From Akkermansia sp. (GTDB lineage: Bacteria > Verrucomicrobiota > Verrucomicrobiia > Verrucomicrobiales > Akkermansiaceae), in NCBI RefSeq assembly GCF_020860705.1, contig NZ_JAJBTT010000054.1, positions 1-64,000 of the forward strand: a stretch of DNA of 64,000 nucleotides, in the 5' to 3' direction. Both the position numbers and the translations under genes were made by a program. Shown piece by piece: positions 43,065 through 50,814 of this stretch (positions are counted from its first letter, which is position 1; the number at the start of each line of letters is the position of its first letter). The notes beneath the pieces were generated by a model. That model was not told the DNA's origin, did not search any database, and saw only the letters and a program-made list of their open reading frames with translations.

Positions 43065-44513
43065 ATGAAAGATACCTATACCCTGGAATATTCGTTTTGC
43101 GGAGGCTGGATGGAGCCTGCCCAGTGGCAGGCGGTTCTGGACGCCGTGGACGGCGGATGCCGTTTTGTTTCCTTCTCCACTGTTTCCATTCCACTGGACG
43201 GGGAGGAGGAGCAGGCATGTGTGGAGAAGGGGCTGGCTCTGGCGGAAAAGCTTTCCCGCCTGGTTCCCTGGGCGGAACAGGCCGTGGACGTGGGTTCTTC
43301 CCTTTCCTGGGGGGGAAACCGGGACGCATGGCTGGAATTCGCCGGGAAGCTGAACAGGTTTTCCTCTCCCGTTTCCTTCCCCGCGTATGAGATACGCAAA
43401 AACCGTGAACGGCTCTTTTCCTCAGATCCCCGTCCGGAGGAACGTTTTTCCGCCCTGCACAAACGCACCAGAATTTGTCTGGAAGAAGCTCCCCATGATG
43501 AATTCGGGCTGTTTTCTTGTGATCTGGGCTTCGTGGTTCCCAGAGGCGGCCATCCGGAGGGCGGCGTGCATCTGTTTGCGGGCGGCGGTGGCGGCATTCA
43601 GTGGGGGAGTCCGGCTTTGGCTCCCCGGGCCGCATCGTGGCTGGGGCGGTATTCCCTGCCGGAGGCCCTGAAGGCGGCCGGGGTGCTGGCGGCCTTGAAC
43701 GAACGGTTCGGGGACCCGGGCAATCCGCGCAAGAGGAGGTTGAAGTCATTGTTCGCCGCCCGTGGCCTGGACTGGGTGCTGAATGAACTGAAAAAAGCCG
43801 GATTGTATCCGGGAGAGGGGGAAAAGCCGGAGTTTTCCTCTTCCGGAGAGTGGAGCCGCAATGATTTTTACAACGGACTGCTGGTGGCGCTCCCTTCCGG
43901 CAGGTTGGAGGATACGCCGGAATATGCGGTAGCCGCGGCTCTGCGGCGCGTTGCGCCTTTACTGACTTCTCCGGTGCGTATCACGCCGCGTGGGAATCTC
44001 AGGTTCCATCCGGCGGACAGGTGTGCGGCGGAACGCCTCAAGGTGCTGCTGCGTGGTTCCAGGCATTTTTCCCCCCTTTCCATTCAATCCTGTTCCTGCC
44101 GTGGCTTGCCGGGCTGCCGCCGCGCCCGCTCCGCGTCTTCCCTGATTCATCAGGAACTCAATGGCTGGCTGGAGGAAATTCTACAGGAATTCGGGCTGGA
44201 GGAGGAACCTGTCGTATTCCGGATTTCCGGCTGCCCCAATGGCTGCTCCCGCCCTCTGTTTGCGGAACTGGCCCTGGTAGGCCGGAGCGAAGGCGTTTAC
44301 GACGTGTTTGCCGGAGGAAGCGCTCAGGGCGACAGGACGGCGTTGCTGCTGCGCTGGGCCGTTCCCATCGGGGAAGTGCGGGGGCTGTTCCGGGAACTCT
44401 TCCTCCAGTTTGCCCTTGCCAGGCAGGAGAATGGGGAGCGGGCGTTCGGGGAATGGATCTTTGACCGGATTTTGTCCGGGGGAACGGAGCCCGGGTGCTC
44501 CTGTCATCCGTAA
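43065..44513 (+). CDS. Siroheme-[4Fe-4S] sulfite/nitrite reductase family protein
   Basis: 482 residues from ATG 43065. The C-terminal half has the paired cluster-siroheme cysteines: CSCRGLPGC and, about 50 residues on, ISGCPNGCSRP. GNPRKRRLKSLFAARGLDW matches the basic siroheme-contacting segment, and DLGFVVPRGGHPEGGVHLFAGGG the preceding domain. It is shorter than the usual 550-570 residue hemoprotein: the N-terminal ferredoxin-like half is reduced and poorly conserved. Sulfite reduction to sulfide for assimilation is the likely role. No electron-donor subunit, siroheme synthase or other cys gene is adjacent. Confidence 0.82.
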   Translation: MKDTYTLEYSFCGGWMEPAQWQAVLDAVDGGCRFVSFSTVSIPLDGEEEQACVEKGLALAEKLSRLVPWAEQAVDVGSSLSWGGNRDAWLEFAGKLNRFSSPVSFPAYEIRKNRERLFSSDPRPEERFSALHKRTRICLEEAPHDEFGLFSCDLGFVVPRGGHPEGGVHLFAGGGGGIQWGSPALAPRAASWLGRYSLPEALKAAGVLAALNERFGDPGNPRKRRLKSLFAARGLDWVLNELKKAGLYPGEGEKPEFSSSGEWSRNDFYNGLLVALPSGRLEDTPEYAVAAALRRVAPLLTSPVRITPRGNLRFHPADRCAAERLKVLLRGSRHFSPLSIQSCSCRGLPGCRRARSASSLIHQELNGWLEEILQEFGLEEEPVVFRISGCPNGCSRPLFAELALVGRSEGVYDVFAGGSAQGDRTALLLRWAVPIGEVRGLFRELFLQFALARQENGERAFGEWIFDRILSGGTEPGCSCHP

Positions 44514-44928
44514 TTCGCAGGCGGCGCGTCCGTACATTCCATATGACTGAAACGTGCTCCGGCTTCCAAGGGCGCACGGGCGAATAGCGGAGGTTGAGGT
44601 CGGGCAGGAACCCCGGCGATCTTGAAAAGCCGGTGTAGGATTGCCGCATGGGATTCCGGAGCCATGTCAGCATTGGGAATCATCGGGACGGCTTTTGCCG
44701 TCATGTTTGTATTTTCTTCCGTCAGAAACTGGCCTGGAAGATGAAGTTTTTTCTTGGCAGAAAGAGGTGGAATTCAAACGGCGGAACAGGCTTTTCCGAG
44801 GTCTGAATGTGTTGACATGCCGTTGTTTCCATGTCCCTTCAGAGACGTGGAATTTGGTTTTAGAAGGTTATTTTAATCATTCATTGATGATTTTATTGAT
44901 GATTTAAAGTTTTTGTTATCATTTTTGG
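44514..44928. other. Intergenic region upstream of the LytTR gene
   Basis: 415 nt without a supported gene. The last 100 nt are markedly AT-rich and hold a direct repeat ATTGATGATTT at 44883-44893 and 44895-44905 (12-bp period), 24 nt before the LytTR start. This may be part of its promoter. The first 300 nt show nothing recognisable. Confidence 0.45.
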
Positions 44929-45414
44929 ATGACCATTAAATTTATTAAAGTCACTAAAAAAGATAGAACCTGCTACGCCCCGGTTCCGGAACCCGTGGAG
45001 CAGGGGGACAACCTGGAGATCATGGAAGTGAAGGATGGCGCCCTTTCCCCGCGGCCAACCGGAGCCTCCGTGGTTTCCCTGTCCAGGAATCCCATGGTAT
45101 TCGTAAAGGTAAACGACGGGTTCAAGCGCATCCTGATGAAGCACATCCTGTATGTGGAGGCGGGAGGGAGCTACTGCACCCTGCACGTGCACGGGATGCC
45201 GTCCATCCTGGTATCCGCTCCGCTGGCACGGGTGGCGGAACATCTGGACGGGGAATATTTCCTCCGCGTGCATCGTTCCTATCTGGTGAACAAACTGCAT
45301 ATAGAATCCATTGCAGGAAATTTCCTCCAGGTGGGAAATGCCTCCATTCCCGTCAGCAAATTCATGAAAAAGAAAGTGCTGGGCAGTCTGAACATGCTGT
45401 CGTTCTCCAAATAG
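44929..45414 (+). CDS. Stand-alone LytTR-domain DNA-binding regulator
   Basis: 161 residues. A variable N-terminal part of about 60 residues is followed by a full LytTR domain: ILMKHILYVEAGGSYCTLHV, LARVAEHLDGEYFLRVHRSY, LVNKLHIESIAGNFLQVGN, IPVSKFMKKKVLGSL. LytTR domains bind paired direct repeats and usually sit behind a receiver or beside membrane partners. Here neither a receiver domain nor a membrane segment nor a histidine kinase gene is present, so the signal is unknown. The following operon starts 152 nt downstream, with a repeat pair of the right geometry between them. Confidence 0.88.
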   Translation: MTIKFIKVTKKDRTCYAPVPEPVEQGDNLEIMEVKDGALSPRPTGASVVSLSRNPMVFVKVNDGFKRILMKHILYVEAGGSYCTLHVHGMPSILVSAPLARVAEHLDGEYFLRVHRSYLVNKLHIESIAGNFLQVGNASIPVSKFMKKKVLGSLNMLSFSK

Positions 45415-45445
45415 GAACAAGGGCGGGCGCATGCTCCGGCCGTCG

Positions 45446-45480
45446 TCCGGAAAGGCGGAACGGCGATTCCGGAAAGGCGG
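45446..45480 (+). promoter_or_regulatory. Candidate LytTR operator (13-bp direct repeat, 22-bp period)
   Basis: TCCGGAAAGGCGG occurs twice, at 45446-45458 and 45468-45480, identical and in the same orientation. The 22-bp period places both copies on one face of the helix, two turns apart. LytTR proteins such as AgrA and AlgR bind direct repeats with this centre spacing. It lies 87-121 nt before the first DUF2589 gene and directly after the regulator gene. Confidence 0.55.
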
Positions 45481-45566
45481 GATGGAAGCACCGCTCGAAT
45501 GGACCCATCATTACAACGTCGCCAGAAGGCGGCACATGATATTAACCTCAACCAGAATATAACTAT

Positions 45567-46400
45567 ATGGCAATTGATAAATCAGCAGCAGACGTAGCGA
45601 CGTCCTCCCTGCAGTCGCTGCCTTTCGGCAACATCATCGGCGGTCCCCTGGTCGCCTGCGTGGAAGCCCAGGCCCAGGCGGCCCGGACATCCTGGGAATT
45701 CATCCAGAACGTGGGTCTGTACACGGAGGGAGAAGAGAAGAAGACGGTGAACGTCTCCTTCCAGTTCGTCAAGGAGGGCCGCATGGCCCAGATCTCCGTT
45801 CCCCTCCTGACCATCGTTCCCATCCCGTACATCGCCATCAACTCCATTGACATCAACTTCAAGGCGAACATCAGCGCCTCCGCCGCCAGTACGGAAACGG
45901 AGAATTCCTCCAGCTCCGTAGACACCAGCGTTTCCGCTTCTGCAAGGTGTTTCTGGGCGCGCGGCAGCATGAATGCCAGCTATTCCAGCAAGAAGGATTC
46001 CTCCGCGACGAAGGATTCCAAGTACAGCGTGGAATACACGATGGATGTGGCGGTTCACGCCGGGCAGGACAGCATGCCCGCCGGCATGGCCAAGGTCCTG
46101 GAAATGCTGAACAACAGCATCTCCGTGGTATCTCCGCAAGGAGAGCTGCAGGTGGAGCACGTCGTCAATGAAGACGGCAGTGTGAAATTGACGGCGGCCT
46201 ACAAGAATGGGGAAGGCCTCTACAAGCCTGAAGAGATCAGCCTCAAGATCGGGGATTCCGCGACGGTGTTTGAAGCGGCGGACAAGATCCTGGTGACGGA
46301 AACCTCCAAGGAGTTCTCCCTGACTGCATCCGAAGCCCAGAACTGCACGGTGTCCGCAGGCCAGTGCTCCAGGAAGGTAGCCGTGCCCTCCGCCTCCTAA
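45567..46400 (+). CDS. DUF2589-family protein with extra C-terminal domain
   Basis: 277 residues. The first 180 match DUF2589: SLPFGNIIGGPLVACVEAQAQ, SWEFIQNVGL, VNVSFQFVKEGRMAQISVPLL, PYIAINSIDINFKANI, then a Ser-rich segment and a strand pair (YTMDVAVHAGQDSMPAGMAKVL). About 85 further residues form an extra beta-rich domain (VEHVVNEDGSVKLTAAYKNG). There is no signal peptide or membrane helix. Function of the family is unknown. It is the first gene of an operon of five, with related proteins at positions two and three, suggesting a multi-subunit assembly. Confidence 0.85.
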   Translation: MAIDKSAADVATSSLQSLPFGNIIGGPLVACVEAQAQAARTSWEFIQNVGLYTEGEEKKTVNVSFQFVKEGRMAQISVPLLTIVPIPYIAINSIDINFKANISASAASTETENSSSSVDTSVSASARCFWARGSMNASYSSKKDSSATKDSKYSVEYTMDVAVHAGQDSMPAGMAKVLEMLNNSISVVSPQGELQVEHVVNEDGSVKLTAAYKNGEGLYKPEEISLKIGDSATVFEAADKILVTETSKEFSLTASEAQNCTVSAGQCSRKVAVPSAS

Positions 46401-46434
46401 GAAGCCATAACCCTTTCTCCTCCATCCCGCAGCC

Positions 46435-47241
46435 ATGTCACGCCTGAATTTGATCGTTGAGTCCTTGTTAAGGGACATCATTGAAGCGCAGCACGCGGCG
46501 AACTGCCATGCGGCATCGCTCGCGCGCCAGTATGGGAAGCACGGCAGTGTGCGTGGCTTCCAGCTTCCCAGCGCACAGGTGGATACCCTGGAATTCGATC
46601 TGAAATATGCCGTGACCGGGACTTCCGGGGTGGAGGAGAAACAAGTGCTGGATGCGGAACAGTGCAGCCTGTTCCAGCAGGAAGTGGCGGAGAGGTTTCC
46701 CGCGTACATCATCCGGTCCATCGTGATGACCGTCGTTCATTCCGATTTGCCTGACGACGAGGCGCGTAGCGATTTCCATTCCCTGGTATCCCGGGAAGAG
46801 CAGTGGAAGAAGCGTTTTTGCGATTTCCTGCAGGAAAAGATAACCAGGGCCGTTTCCGACCACGAGGGCGCGTTGATCCAGGCGGAATCCGGACTGGACA
46901 AGGGCCTTCTGGCCGACTTGCTGGCAGGTGTGGGAGAGAAGGAGTTTCTGGACAATGGCGATCTGGCCGGCCTTTTCCAGGGCCGGCAGGGCGACGCCCT
47001 CAGGCAGGAATGCCGGGAGAAGCTCCGTGAAAGCCTTGCCTCCTTCATTGATGTCATTGCGGAAAAATACACGTTCACGAAACAGGTGAGCAATGTGGTG
47101 GTGGACGTGGAGGTGGAGACGGAAAAGCTCCGGAAGATGCCGGAGAACGCCATCCAGACGCTGCACATGCATATTGCTCCCGCCGCTCCCCCCGCCGTCC
47201 TGGCGGAACAGAACGATATTTCCGGACTGGGCAACCAATAA
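46435..47241 (+). CDS. DUF2589-operon protein 2
   Basis: 268 residues, 34 nt after the preceding gene. The N-terminus (SLLRDIIEAQHAANCHAASLARQYG) is helical. It is followed by a beta segment (VDTLEFDLKYAVTGT), a mid helical region rich in Gln and Glu, and an end (VVVDVEVETEKLRKMPENAI ... LHMHIAP) that resembles the closing strands of its neighbours. Distant relationship to DUF2589 is inferred from these shared edges. No signal peptide. Function unknown. Confidence 0.72.
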   Translation: MSRLNLIVESLLRDIIEAQHAANCHAASLARQYGKHGSVRGFQLPSAQVDTLEFDLKYAVTGTSGVEEKQVLDAEQCSLFQQEVAERFPAYIIRSIVMTVVHSDLPDDEARSDFHSLVSREEQWKKRFCDFLQEKITRAVSDHEGALIQAESGLDKGLLADLLAGVGEKEFLDNGDLAGLFQGRQGDALRQECREKLRESLASFIDVIAEKYTFTKQVSNVVVDVEVETEKLRKMPENAIQTLHMHIAPAAPPAVLAEQNDISGLGNQ

Positions 47242-47251
47242 AGATAGATTT

Positions 47252-47842
47252 ATGAGTGATTCAACCAATAACAAGGTGAACGGGCACATCATGAGCCTGC
47301 AGCAGTTGATCTCGGCCCCTCTGGTCGCGACGATTGATGCGGACGCGATGTCCACGGAACGTTACATGAAGCATTTCATGTCCCTGGCTTTTGAGTCCTA
47401 CAATCCTGCGGACGGTTCCACGGGGGCGTTGAGGCTCATCAGCTTCAATTTTACGGACAGTGACGCTTCCGGCGGAACGGAAAAAAAGGTCAGCGTGCCG
47501 CTTATCAGCCTGGTGACGCTGCCGCTGCTGCAAATCAAGCAGGCGGACTTCGACTTTGACATCAATATCATTGATGCCGTCGCTTCCGCTCCGGATGAAC
47601 GCTTTTCCCTGGACAAAGGGGAGGTGGACTCCTCCGCCGGGAAGGCGCAGGACGGCGGCCTGAATTTCCGGGCTTCCCTGGCTCCCCAGGCCGGGCGCGG
47701 CCCGTCTTCCTCTTCCTCCCTGCAGGCAAACATGAAAATCCATGTCACCATGCATCAGGCGGACATGCCTTCCGGTTTGTCCCAATTCCTTCAGCTGACC
47801 TCCAGGCCGCATTACGAAGACTCTCCCTCACAGGAAAAATAA
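47252..47842 (+). CDS. DUF2589-family protein (short)
   Basis: 196 residues from ATG 47252, 10 nt after the preceding stop. It parallels the first protein of the operon: LQQLISAPLVATIDADAMST, a beta strand LRLISFNFTDSDASG, VSVPLISLVTLPLLQIKQAD, FDFDINIIDAV, a Ser-rich loop, and MKIHVTMHQADMPSGLSQFL. It lacks the extra C-terminal domain of the first protein. Cytoplasmic by absence of a signal. Function unknown. Confidence 0.8.
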   Translation: MSDSTNNKVNGHIMSLQQLISAPLVATIDADAMSTERYMKHFMSLAFESYNPADGSTGALRLISFNFTDSDASGGTEKKVSVPLISLVTLPLLQIKQADFDFDINIIDAVASAPDERFSLDKGEVDSSAGKAQDGGLNFRASLAPQAGRGPSSSSSLQANMKIHVTMHQADMPSGLSQFLQLTSRPHYEDSPSQEK

Positions 47843-47859
47843 CTAATTGAAATAAACAT

Positions 47860-48090
47860 ATGGACCAGAAAACAACTTATTCCTACCAGCGCACTCCGGG
47901 GCTTGACTGCCCCAAATGCGGAGTGTACTTCCCGACAACCATTCCGGACCTGCTGTCCGGAACCATCCAGTGCCCCCACTGCGGGCTGGCCCTATCCATT
48001 GACCGGAACGCTTCCGGCCACGCCATGCAGGCCCTGGAAAAATTCCAGGCCAGCATTGACAAGCAACTCCCCTCGGCCTCCCTGTCATGA
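47860..48090 (+). CDS. Small zinc-ribbon protein
   Basis: 76 residues, 17 nt after the DUF2589 gene. Two Cys pairs (DCPKCGVYF and IQCPHCGLAL) about 20 residues apart make a zinc ribbon; the rest is helical (ALEKFQASIDKQL). The stop overlaps the next start in an ATGA. It may bind nucleic acid or a protein partner of the operon products. Confidence 0.78.
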   Translation: MDQKTTYSYQRTPGLDCPKCGVYFPTTIPDLLSGTIQCPHCGLALSIDRNASGHAMQALEKFQASIDKQLPSASLS

Positions 48091-48437
48091 AGAAATTGCT
48101 GGTTCTATTATCCGCCCTGCTGTGCATGGCCCTTCCTCCCCTTTCCTTGGCGGACATGCAGGAGATCCATCCCCGCCAGCTTGCCGCAGGATGGCAGGAA
48201 GTTCTGCGTCTTGTGCCGGACGGGCAGAAAACCATCCGGGTCCGGGACAAGGCGGCTGCGCTGGATCTTCTGTTGAACCTGGGCGCCTCCGGAGTGCCGG
48301 AAGACGGCGTGAAGCTTTCATGGGAGGGCTTGGCCGTCACCGTGAAACCGGGAGAGAAGGGGAGCGGCGTTTTCTACGTCCTGCAGGCGCAGGACAAGGA
48401 AGGAACAATTCGTGAAATAAGGATTGTTCCGCAGTGA
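48087..48437 (+). CDS. Exported hypothetical protein at the end of the DUF2589 operon
   Basis: 116 residues. Signal peptide (KKLLVLLSALLCMALPPLSLA) and a compact mature domain of about 93 residues with alternating strands. No recognised family. It is translationally coupled to the zinc-ribbon gene by a 4-nt overlap. It is the only exported product of the operon, so it would work in a different compartment from the other four. Converges with the next gene with 24 nt between stops and no terminator. Confidence 0.7.
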   Translation: MKKLLVLLSALLCMALPPLSLADMQEIHPRQLAAGWQEVLRLVPDGQKTIRVRDKAAALDLLLNLGASGVPEDGVKLSWEGLAVTVKPGEKGSGVFYVLQAQDKEGTIREIRIVPQ

Positions 48438-48461
48438 GCAAGCGCTTCCCCCGGAAAGCCG

Positions 48462-48782
48462 TCATTCATTCTCAAAATCCCACACGCGGCGGCGGGCGTT
48501 TTTCTTCGTCCGGCCGCCGTTGGCCTTGCGGAAGGGGTCAAAAAGAGGGTCCAGCCCGTTCCCTTTCAGCAGCAGGCATTGTTCCATCAGGCGGCCCAGT
48601 TTCCCTTTCGGGAAGCCCTTGGCCTGGAACCAGGCCAGGTATTCCTGGGGAACGTCCATCAGCGGGCATCCCTTGGGCGGGTATTTGGCCGGCCCATACA
48701 TGCCGAAGGGGACATGGGTTTGCGCGATTTCCTCCACCAGTTTTCTTAAATCCTCTGCGTCAGGTATCTTAGGATCGTTCAT
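48462..48782 (-). CDS. DUF3820-family protein
   Basis: 106 residues from ATG 48782, overlapping the stop of the upstream hydrolase gene by 4 nt. The motif HVPFGMYGPAKYPPKGCPLMD, then VPQEYLAWFQAKGFPKGKLGR, matches the DUF3820 family, sometimes labelled quorum-sensing-regulated virulence factor, whose fold is exonuclease-associated. The C-terminal tail is strongly basic (RKANGGRTKKNARRR), suggesting nucleic-acid contact. The function is not established. Confidence 0.75.
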   Translation of the reverse strand: MNDPKIPDAEDLRKLVEEIAQTHVPFGMYGPAKYPPKGCPLMDVPQEYLAWFQAKGFPKGKLGRLMEQCLLLKGNGLDPLFDPFRKANGGRTKKNARRRVWDFENE

Positions 48783-49483
48783 GGGTTTTGCAGGATGAAT
48801 TGTTGCAGGCATTCCGCCAGCCGTTCCGGAGCTTCCAGAGGAAGCCGGTGGCCGGCATGAGGGATGATGACGGCTTGTTCCCCTCCCTCCCTGCGTGCAA
48901 GGGCGGTGAATTTGGCGTCGCGCTCCCCGGCTATCCATAAGTGGGGAACGGGAGACTGCTTCAGGAGCGGAGCCAGGTTTTCCTGGGCGCCCACGGACCA
49001 GTCGATAAAAGCGCGGGAGATGGATTTACGCCACGGTTTCAGGGAAGAACGGTCAGTTTTTTTTTCTCCGCCGTCAAACACGCTTTGAGCGTCCCATTCC
49101 TTTAAAAAATCCTCCCATGGGGAGGAAAGGCATTTGACGGCCCATTCCGCATCCTTTGCCCGGCGAGCGGCTTTTTCCGCCTCACCCTCCAGCCCGGGAT
49201 TGGAGCTGACGAAGACGGCGCCTTTCCAGAGGGGGGGATGGGCCAGAACGGCATGCATGGCCAGCCTGCCCCCCAGGGAATAGCCGCAGAGATGGGGATG
49301 CTTGTCCTGGGCGGCTATTTCAGAGCACAGCACGCGGCCCATGTCCTTCAGGCTCTTGGGGCAGCATTCCAGATATTTCCAAAGGTTCAGGGCGCGCGCT
49401 TCCATTCCTCCGGAGCGCAGGGCTTCCATGACAGGCTTCCAGTCCGCCGGAGATCCCAGGTTGCCGTGCAGGAGCCAAAGCAT
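48779..49483 (-). CDS. Alpha/beta hydrolase, MenH-like
   Basis: 234 residues. Alpha/beta-hydrolase fold with HGNLGSPADWKPV (oxyanion strand), nucleophile in GYSLGGRLAM, an Asp in IAGERDAKFTAL and a His in PHAGHRLPLEAPERLAE. GYSxGGRLA plus the late GHxxxLE is the form seen in MenH (SHCHC synthase of menaquinone synthesis). No other men genes are nearby, so a general hydrolase is the alternative. Coupled to the DUF3820 gene by an ATGA overlap. Confidence 0.72.
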   Translation of the reverse strand: MLWLLHGNLGSPADWKPVMEALRSGGMEARALNLWKYLECCPKSLKDMGRVLCSEIAAQDKHPHLCGYSLGGRLAMHAVLAHPPLWKGAVFVSSNPGLEGEAEKAARRAKDAEWAVKCLSSPWEDFLKEWDAQSVFDGGEKKTDRSSLKPWRKSISRAFIDWSVGAQENLAPLLKQSPVPHLWIAGERDAKFTALARREGGEQAVIIPHAGHRLPLEAPERLAECLQQFILQNP

Positions 49484-49498
49484 GATGGAAGCCCTTTC

Positions 49499-50104
49499 CT
49501 ATTTGACGCCGTACCCGGCGAGTCCATTCATAAACATCTGGACGGAAATCATGATGAGCACCATGCCCATCATCCGTTCCAGAGCGATTGTTCCCTTGCT
49601 CCCCAGCATCCGCAGGAACTTCTGCGCGATGAAGAGCACCAGCCCGGAAAGGAACCACGCCGTGACGATGGCTCCGGCGTAGGTCATCTGGGAAATGCTG
49701 TCCGGAATCTGGGAAGCGTGCAGCATGATGATGGCCAGGGAGGAGGGACCGGCCATCAGAGGCATGGCAATGGGGACGATGAAGGGTTCGTCCTGTGCTT
49801 CGCTGCTTCCGCCGGTGGAGAGCATGTTTTTGGCCGGAAACACCATGCCCAGCGCCACGAGGAACAGCAGGATGCCGCCGGAAATATTCAGGGTGGACGG
49901 TTCCAGCCCCAGCAGGGTCAGCAGGAATTTGCCGGAAAAGAAGAATAGCAGAAGAAGGCACAGCGCAAAGACAAGTTCCCTGACCAGAATGGCTTTTTGC
50001 TGGGCCGGGGTATATTTTTTCAGCATTCCCTGGATCATCGGAGCCAGTCCCACGGGATCAATGATGATAAACAGAAGAATGACGGTGGAAAGGAAATCCT
50101 GCAT
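49499..50104 (-). CDS. MarC-family integral membrane protein
   Basis: 201 residues from ATG 50104, with six membrane helices. Family motifs: LFIIIDPVGLAPMIQGML at the start, ISGGILLFLVALGM, and PIAMPLMAGPSSLAIIML mid-protein. MarC proteins are inner-membrane proteins of unresolved function. A hairpin of 7 bp lies just before the start codon (50111-50134). It lies upstream of the MenH-like gene with 15 nt between. Confidence 0.9.
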   Translation of the reverse strand: MQDFLSTVILLFIIIDPVGLAPMIQGMLKKYTPAQQKAILVRELVFALCLLLLFFFSGKFLLTLLGLEPSTLNISGGILLFLVALGMVFPAKNMLSTGGSSEAQDEPFIVPIAMPLMAGPSSLAIIMLHASQIPDSISQMTYAGAIVTAWFLSGLVLFIAQKFLRMLGSKGTIALERMMGMVLIMISVQMFMNGLAGYGVK

Positions 50105-50339
50105 GGAATACGCCCGTTGTAAACGATACGGGCGCATGCGTCAAAGGGAACCGTCGGCAGCGGGAATTTTCCCCGTCCGTATGGCTGTTTTTCCCCCGGC
50201 ACCAAAGTTGGGTTTTTGTGTCCGGGAAGCGATTTGAGGACGTTGGGAGATTTTTCGCAGGATACCATATTTTTTGGGAAGGACGGGAGAGGAATTCCTT
50301 CCCCTGGCCGGAGCATCCAGAAGGTTTCCGTTTCCGGAG

Positions 50340-50747
50340 TTACAGAAGAAGGTCCTGGATGTTGTCCGAGGAGATGACGCCCGTTTCCGTGGAAGACAGG
50401 GTGCACAGGGCGTCCATCAGGTTTTCCTGGCCCAGGGCAAGCCCGGCTTCCTCCACCAGCACGTCGTCGATATCTAGGGTGGCGACGGACATGGAAGCCG
50501 TATCCGGAGCGGAGGGGTTCATCAGGGCGGCAATGCCGATGACGGCAGCCACCAGGGCCGCGGCGGAAGCGCCCCAGATGCGGAAGGAGTGCCGTTTAAA
50601 ATGATGAATGGATTCCACCGGGACGGCCGGGGAGGTTTCTTCCCCGGCAATACGCATCATGACCTTGCGGGCAAAATCATCCCCCGGAACAGGCTGGGAG
50701 GCATGGCCCAGAATCTGCCAGAGTTTTGTATCGTCCTGTTCGTTCAT
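50340..50747 (-). CDS. Anti-sigma-factor-like single-pass membrane protein
   Basis: 135 residues from ATG 50747. A hydrophilic N-terminal part (LWQILGHASQPVPGDDFARKVMMRI) resembles the start of anti-sigma factors without a zinc site. One membrane helix (GASAAALVAAVIGIAALM, about residues 58-76) follows, then an acidic extracytoplasmic tail. There is no sigma-factor gene beside it, so the role is uncertain. It lies 67 nt after the SGNH hydrolase gene. Confidence 0.6.
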   Translation of the reverse strand: MNEQDDTKLWQILGHASQPVPGDDFARKVMMRIAGEETSPAVPVESIHHFKRHSFRIWGASAAALVAAVIGIAALMNPSAPDTASMSVATLDIDDVLVEEAGLALGQENLMDALCTLSSTETGVISSDNIQDLLL

Positions 50748-50814
50748 TGTGGTGTTTCTGCTGAAGTTTCTATCAGGAAAAACCCCGGAAAGTAAGTCCG
50801 GTTTCTTGGCGGCG

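Noticed and set aside
42482-43068. Short open frames between GH31 and sulfite reductase (42482-42769 and 42766-43068)
   Set aside because: No start context, no signal or domain, composition of random GC-rich sequence. They are treated as non-coding.
44504-44704. A 66-codon minus-strand frame after the sulfite reductase
   Set aside because: No family resemblance or ribosome binding site, and it overlaps the end of the reductase gene.
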